Part shown: piece by piece, positions 4,857 to 8,844 of the stretch | Layout of the letters: every line of letters starts with the position of its first letter | Position numbering within the stretch: the stretch's first letter is position 1 | Assembly (NCBI GenBank): GCA_003541875.1 | Contig: DPLS01000016.1 | Location: 1-8,844 of the forward strand | Direction of reading: 5' to 3' | From: Bacteroidota bacterium | Lineage (GTDB): Bacteria > Bacteroidota > Ignavibacteria > UBA10030 > UBA6906 | DNA: 8,844 nt | Notes under the pieces: model-generated | Database searches by the model: none | The model's input: the letters and a program-made list of their open reading frames with translations, nothing else | Told to the model about the DNA's origin: nothing | Made by a program: the position numbers and the translations under genes

Positions 4857-6254
4857 ATGGCAGAAAAATCGTTCGACGTGGTTGTCTTAGGCGGTGGTCC
4901 AGGGGGCTATACCGCTGCCATCCGCGCTGCCCAGCTTGGAATGAAGACTGGAATCATCGAGCGGGATCGATTAGGAGGAGTCTGTCTGAATTGGGGCTGC
5001 ATCCCCACAAAGGCCCTTCTCAAGAATGCCGAAGTTCTCCAAACCTTCAGAAGAGGTGAGGAATGGGGTATTTCGTATGACAACCTCAAAGTGGACTTCG
5101 GCAAAATCATCAAGCGCAGTCGGGTCGTTTCTGAAAAGATTGTGAAGGGTGTTGAGTACCTGATGCGCAAGAACAAGATTGAACACATCCCTGGCTATGG
5201 TGTGCTACTCGGAAACGGCGCAATCGAGATCAGGGCGGAGGGCAAACCTGATGAGAAGGTAACTGCAAAGCACATCGTTGTGGCTACGGGAGCGAGACCG
5301 CGGACGATTCCGGGTGTGCCGATTGACCGAAAGCGGGTCATCTCAAGCACAGAGGCAATGAGCCTGACGGATCAGCCAAAGTCGATGATCGTGATCGGCG
5401 CGGGTGCAATCGGGATTGAGTTTGCATACTTCTACAATGCTGTCGGAACAAAGGTGACCGTGGTTGAGATGATGCCCTCTATCCTGCCGGTCGAAGATGC
5501 CGAACTGACGAAGATGATGGAGGCCAGTCTCAAGAAGCAGGGGATCGAAATCCTGACTCAAGCGAAAGTAGAAAGCGTCAACCCGGGGTCGAACGACGTT
5601 ACAGTTACCGTGACAGCTGCAGATGGAAAGAAGGAGTTGAAAGGTGACGTTGCTCTTATGGCAATTGGAGTGCAGGGCAATGTTGAGAACTTCGGACTTG
5701 AGAAGCTTGGAGTGACTGTGGAACGCGGCCACGTCAGAGTTGATTCTGATTACAGGACGAACATTCCGGGCGTGTACGCAATCGGTGATGTGATTGGGCC
5801 GCCGTGGCTGGCGCACGTCGCTTCGGCTGAGGGCGTCCACTGCATCGAAGCGATTGCCGGCAAGAAGCCTGCTGCAATCGATTACTCTTCAATCCCCGGT
5901 TGCACGTATTGTCAGCCCCAAATTGCGAGTGTCGGACTCACGGAGGAAAAAGCGAAAGCAGAGGGATATGAACTGAAGATTGGCCGCTTCCCGTTCCGTC
6001 CCCTTGGCAAAGCTGTGGCCATTGGTGAAGCAGAGGGCATGGTGAAGCTAATCTTCGATGCGAAGTATGGAGAGCTTCTTGGTGCGCACATCATGGGCGC
6101 TGAGGCAACGGAGATGATTCATGAGCTTGTGATGGCGAAGAAGCTGGAGACCACCGGCAAGGAGATTTTCCACACTATCCACGCGCACCCGACGCTCAGC
6201 GAAGCGGTCATGGAAGCCGCGGCTGCGGCATATGGCGAAGCCATCAACATCTAG
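4857..6254 (+). CDS. lpdA: Dihydrolipoyl dehydrogenase (E3)
   Basis: A 465-residue flavoprotein that re-oxidises dihydrolipoamide on E2 (or on glycine-cleavage H protein) and passes electrons to NAD+. Visible parts are the FAD-binding GGGPGGY (12-18); the redox disulfide Cys43-Cys48 in GGVCLNWGCIP; the NAD-binding GAGAIGIEFA (181-190); the second FAD contact YAIGDV (307-312); and the dimerisation-domain active site HAHPTLSE with His444 and Glu449, the same numbers as in E. coli Lpd. All catalytic residues are present and the length is normal. ATG 4857 has GAGG five bases upstream. The gene is first in an operon with lipB (8 bases later) and E1. That placement points to the E1/E2 complex encoded here rather than a free-standing E3, though E3 is often shared among complexes. 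Confidence 0.97.
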   Translation: MAEKSFDVVVLGGGPGGYTAAIRAAQLGMKTGIIERDRLGGVCLNWGCIPTKALLKNAEVLQTFRRGEEWGISYDNLKVDFGKIIKRSRVVSEKIVKGVEYLMRKNKIEHIPGYGVLLGNGAIEIRAEGKPDEKVTAKHIVVATGARPRTIPGVPIDRKRVISSTEAMSLTDQPKSMIVIGAGAIGIEFAYFYNAVGTKVTVVEMMPSILPVEDAELTKMMEASLKKQGIEILTQAKVESVNPGSNDVTVTVTAADGKKELKGDVALMAIGVQGNVENFGLEKLGVTVERGHVRVDSDYRTNIPGVYAIGDVIGPPWLAHVASAEGVHCIEAIAGKKPAAIDYSSIPGCTYCQPQIASVGLTEEKAKAEGYELKIGRFPFRPLGKAVAIGEAEGMVKLIFDAKYGELLGAHIMGAEATEMIHELVMAKKLETTGKEIFHTIHAHPTLSEAVMEAAAAAYGEAINI

Positions 6255-6262
6255 AGGGTGCC

Positions 6263-6964
6263 GTGAACACGATTCGAGCCATCAACCTCGGCCGTACGGA
6301 CTACAAGGAGTGCTGGGACCTGCAACAGCGATTGCTTGAGCAACGCATCGCAGGTGAAGTTGAAGATCTGCTTTTGCTCACCCAGCACAATCATGTCTAC
6401 ACAATTGGGAAAAGTGGAGACGACAATCATCTTCTTGCCAGCAAAGATGAGCTGAAGTCGAGAGGAGTTGCAGTCTACCACAATGATCGCGGCGGCGACA
6501 TCACGTATCATGGCCCCGGTCAGTTGGTCGGGTATCCGATTCTTGATCTCAATAACTACTACCTGGATCTACATCGGTATCTGAGAGACATTGAGGAAGT
6601 CATTATCCGAACGCTCGTATCCTATGGCGTGAAAGGCGTGCGAGATCCCAAGCATACCGGCGTGTGGGTTGGGAATGACAAGATTTGTGCAATTGGCGTC
6701 AAGACGAGTCGTTGGGTGACAATGCACGGATTCGCGCTCAACGTCAATACCGATCTCACTTACTTCAGCCAGATCGTTCCTTGCGGGATTTCCGGGAAGG
6801 GTGTGACTTCGCTGGCACTCGTAGTTGGACATGAGATTGATATGAACGAGGTCTCTCTCAGACTCGCCGAGAGCTTCGGCGAGGTCTTCAATGCTGTGGT
6901 GAGTTCTTCTGATCAAGAAGCAGCCCGTATTCGGACTTCTGTCCAAGCCGAAGTGATAGCTTAG
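6263..6964 (+). CDS. lipB: Octanoyl-[acyl-carrier-protein]:protein N-octanoyltransferase
   Basis: A 233-residue enzyme that moves octanoate from acyl carrier protein to the lipoyl-domain lysine of E2 and H proteins; LipA then inserts sulfur to form lipoate. Motifs are TQHNHVYTIGKSG (40-52), RGGDITYHGPGQLVGYPI (76-93), HTGVWVG (131-137), ICAIGVK (141-147) and FALNVNTDL.YF..IVPCGI (157-176). The catalytic pair of the family is Lys147 and Cys174, forming a thioester-linked octanoyl intermediate. The GTG start at 6263 is preceded by AGAGGG (6253-6258), which overlaps the lpdA stop. A 20-residue C-terminal tail has no recognisable role. Its position between an E3 and an E1 gene makes local supply of lipoylation to this complex the likely reason for the arrangement. 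lipA is not in view. Confidence 0.97.
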   Translation: MNTIRAINLGRTDYKECWDLQQRLLEQRIAGEVEDLLLLTQHNHVYTIGKSGDDNHLLASKDELKSRGVAVYHNDRGGDITYHGPGQLVGYPILDLNNYYLDLHRYLRDIEEVIIRTLVSYGVKGVRDPKHTGVWVGNDKICAIGVKTSRWVTMHGFALNVNTDLTYFSQIVPCGISGKGVTSLALVVGHEIDMNEVSLRLAESFGEVFNAVVSSSDQEAARIRTSVQAEVIA

Positions 6965-6985
6965 TCCATCAGTCCACACCGAAAC

Positions 6986-6991
6986 GAGGGG
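6986..6991 (+). promoter_or_regulatory. Ribosome binding site that sets the E1 start at TTG 6998
   Basis: GAGGGG lies 6 bases before TTG 6998. The alternative ATG at 7025, nine codons in, has only AAGG 11 bases upstream, so TTG is preferred. Confidence 0.6.
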
Positions 6992-6997
6992 TCAACA

Positions 6998-8844
6998 TTG
7001 GCGACATATAAGGCACCAAAACCAATGGCAGCCGTGAAGGAATCGGGTATTGGGTCTTCCTCTCATGTGGACGGCAATGTAATGGCAAAGCTGTCGAAGG
7101 ACCAGCTCGTCAACTCTTACAGGAACTGTGTTGCCGCGCGGCTCATCGACCAGAAGATTCTTATTCTCCTGAAGCAAGGGAAGTGCTTCTTCCACATAGG
7201 TGGATCGGGTCATGAGGTCGCCCAGACCGCAATGGCGCTCGCCATGAAGCCCGGCTACGACTGGGCGTATCCGTACTATCGCGATCTTGCTTTCTCAATC
7301 CAATTCGGTTGCACGATTGAAGAGATCATGCTTGAGGCGCTCCACCGCAAGGGCGGTCCGAGTAGCAATGGTTACGCCATGCCCTTCCACTACGGACACA
7401 AGAAGTGGCGGATCGTCTCGCAATCGAGTCCGACAGGCACTCAGTACCTCCAGGCGGTAGGCACTGCGATGGGTGCTGTGAAGGCGGGCAAGGATGAAAT
7501 TGTCTATGTTTCGTCCGGCGAGGGCGCCACAAGTGAAGGAGAATTCCACGAGGCGGTCAATTGGGCGGCACGCGGACGATTTCCGGTTATCTTTCTTATT
7601 CAGAACAACAAGTACGCAATTTCTGTCCCCGTGCAAGATCAAGTAGCTGGTGAGTCTGTATACGGCATCGTGAAAGGTTATGAGGGGCTGAGTCGGTACA
7701 GAGTGGACGGCTGCGACTTCAAGGTAATGTTTGACGTTGCTGCTGCTGCAGTTGCCAGAGCCCGGCGCGGAGATGGACCGAGTTTGATTGAAGCCGACAC
7801 CGTTCGATTGCTGCCGCACTCATCCTCTGATGATCAGCGCAAGTATCGGGACCCGAAAGAGATGGAAGAAGACTTAAAGAAGGATCCAATTCCCCGGTTC
7901 GAGACGTTTCTTGCTTCACAGGGGATTCTGAAAGCAAGCGACTTCGTCCGGCTCAAAGAAGAGATTCAGGAACGGATCAACAATGCAGTTGATGCTGCAG
8001 AGGCCACCCCGTTGCCGGAGGTGAGTGAACTGGAGAAGTACGTGTACTCTCCGAAAACCGTTGTGCCCAAATCTGGATTTGTGGAGCCAGAGCATACTGG
8101 CAAGAAAATCGTCATGGTGGACGCGATAAACCATGCTCTTGCTGAAGAACTGGAGTTCAACAAGAACATGGTGATCTACGGGGAGGATGTTGCGGGGAAC
8201 AAGGGGGGCGTCTTCACTGCGACGAGGGGATTAACTGCGAAGTTCAGCGAATCGAGAGTCTTTAACTCCCCTCTGGCGGAAGCAAGCATCGTTGGGACAG
8301 CATTTGGCCTGGCAGTGCGTGGCGACTTCAAGCCGAATGTTGAGATTCAGTTTGGCGACTATATCTGGCCGGCATTCATGCAGATTCGGGATGAAGTCGC
8401 GATGCTGCGCTTTCGGTCGTACAATCAGTGGTCATGTCCGATGGTGATCCGGGTTGCAGTTGGCGGCTATATCCATGGTGGGTTGTACCACAGCCAGTCA
8501 ATCGACGGGTTCTTCACGCACATTCCCGGGGTTCGGGTTGTCTACCCATCGAATGCCGCGGATGCAAAAGGGCTGCTCAAGACAGCTTGCCGCGAGGAAG
8601 ATCCTGTGTTGTTCCTCGAGCACAAAGGTCTCTACCGACAGTCGTTTGCTTCAAGCCCCGAGCCTGATGCGAACTATCTTGTCCCATTTGGCCTTGCCAA
8701 GATCAAGAGAGCCGGCGAGGACATTACGGTGATTACGTGGGGCATGCTCGTGCAGCGGTGCGTCGAGGCGGCCTCAAGGATTGAAGAGAAGTTTGGAACA
8801 ACCGTAGAGGTGATTGATCTGCGAACACTGAATCCCTTGGACAA
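6998..8844 (+). CDS. 2-oxo acid dehydrogenase E1, fused alpha and beta subunits (3' end outside window)
   Basis: An open frame of 615 codons runs off the window. The protein decarboxylates a 2-oxo acid with thiamine diphosphate and acylates the lipoyl group of E2. The alpha part is about residues 32-340: SGHEVAQTA (70-78), YPYYRDLA (91-98), and the thiamine-diphosphate/Mg site GEGATSEGEFHEA (174-186) ending with NNKYAIS (203-209). The usual GDG is GEG here, which I recall as common in fused E1 proteins. The beta part is about 371 onward: IYGEDVAGNKGGVF (393-406), NSPLAEAS with the likely catalytic Glu428, EIQFGDYIWPA (449-459), YHSQSIDGFFTHIPG (497-511) and EHKGLYRQ (541-548). The transketolase C-terminal domain begins near 575 and is cut. 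Whether the substrate is branched-chain 2-oxo acids or pyruvate cannot be told; fused E1 are generally annotated as branched-chain. It lies 33 bases after lipB, in the same operon. Confidence 0.93.
   Translation, partial: MATYKAPKPMAAVKESGIGSSSHVDGNVMAKLSKDQLVNSYRNCVAARLIDQKILILLKQGKCFFHIGGSGHEVAQTAMALAMKPGYDWAYPYYRDLAFSIQFGCTIEEIMLEALHRKGGPSSNGYAMPFHYGHKKWRIVSQSSPTGTQYLQAVGTAMGAVKAGKDEIVYVSSGEGATSEGEFHEAVNWAARGRFPVIFLIQNNKYAISVPVQDQVAGESVYGIVKGYEGLSRYRVDGCDFKVMFDVAAAAVARARRGDGPSLIEADTVRLLPHSSSDDQRKYRDPKEMEEDLKKDPIPRFETFLASQGILKASDFVRLKEEIQERINNAVDAAEATPLPEVSELEKYVYSPKTVVPKSGFVEPEHTGKKIVMVDAINHALAEELEFNKNMVIYGEDVAGNKGGVFTATRGLTAKFSESRVFNSPLAEASIVGTAFGLAVRGDFKPNVEIQFGDYIWPAFMQIRDEVAMLRFRSYNQWSCPMVIRVAVGGYIHGGLYHSQSIDGFFTHIPGVRVVYPSNAADAKGLLKTACREEDPVLFLEHKGLYRQSFASSPEPDANYLVPFGLAKIKRAGEDITVITWGMLVQRCVEAASRIEEKFGTTVEVIDLRTLNPLD

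Noticed and set aside
5343..5840. A 165-codon minus-strand open frame opposite lpdA
   Set aside because: It lies opposite the conserved NAD- and FAD-binding regions of lpdA with no independent support.
7295..7819. A 174-codon minus-strand open frame inside the E1 gene
   Set aside because: It lies wholly opposite conserved thiamine-diphosphate-binding sequence and is a codon-bias shadow.
8428..8732. Two overlapping 79- and 92-codon plus-strand frames near the right end
   Set aside because: They are out-of-frame readings inside the E1 beta domain, whose own frame is open and well conserved throughout.

Overview
This window looks like ordinary chromosome from a bacterium of moderate GC content, most likely in the Bacteroidota / Chlorobiota / Ignavibacteriota group. 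Two observations support that placement. Two of the three promoters I can read have, or nearly have, the TAnnTTTG element typical of the Bacteroidota primary sigma factor, 20 bases after a TTG. The 2-oxo acid dehydrogenase E1 is an alpha-beta fusion of the kind I associate with that group. The assignment is inference; no marker gene fixes the species. I see no mobile element, CRISPR array, prophage, tRNA or rRNA.

Layout. Bases 1-1271 carry a plus-strand cluster: the tail of a probable mannose-1-phosphate guanylyltransferase with an in-frame TGA at 19-21, the lipoprotein RlpA (148-585), and an RpiB-type sugar-phosphate isomerase with an N-terminal extension and an altered active site (594-1271). 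Bases 1272-1532 are non-coding and hold a good promoter with two short palindromes. They drive a lipoprotein lytic transglycosylase (1533-2288) that ends at a strong intrinsic terminator (2308-2346). On the minus strand follows a compact operon read smpB - tyrS - pdaD (4634 down to 2365). Its products act in ribosome rescue, tyrosyl-tRNA charging and agmatine synthesis. A 222-base divergent control region (4635-4856) has clear promoters in both directions. The right side is a plus-strand operon lpdA (4857-6254), lipB (6263-6964) and a fused E1 alpha/beta gene (6998 to the window end, incomplete).

How the genes work together. LpdA is an E3 enzyme, the fused protein is an E1, and LipB puts the octanoyl precursor of lipoate on the E2 swinging arm, so the right operon is a 2-oxo acid dehydrogenase locus (branched-chain or pyruvate type). 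The E2 gene is not in view and may lie just downstream. RlpA and the lytic transglycosylase are both predicted lipoproteins that cut peptidoglycan glycan strands, but they are in separate transcription units.

Four of nine visible starts are inferred to be TTG, three of them with a good Shine-Dalgarno sequence. I found no convincing novel multi-gene system. The most unusual signals are the TGA in the guanylyltransferase tail, the Cys-to-Asp change in the RpiB-like active site, and the palindromes in and just after the promoter at 1353-1383.
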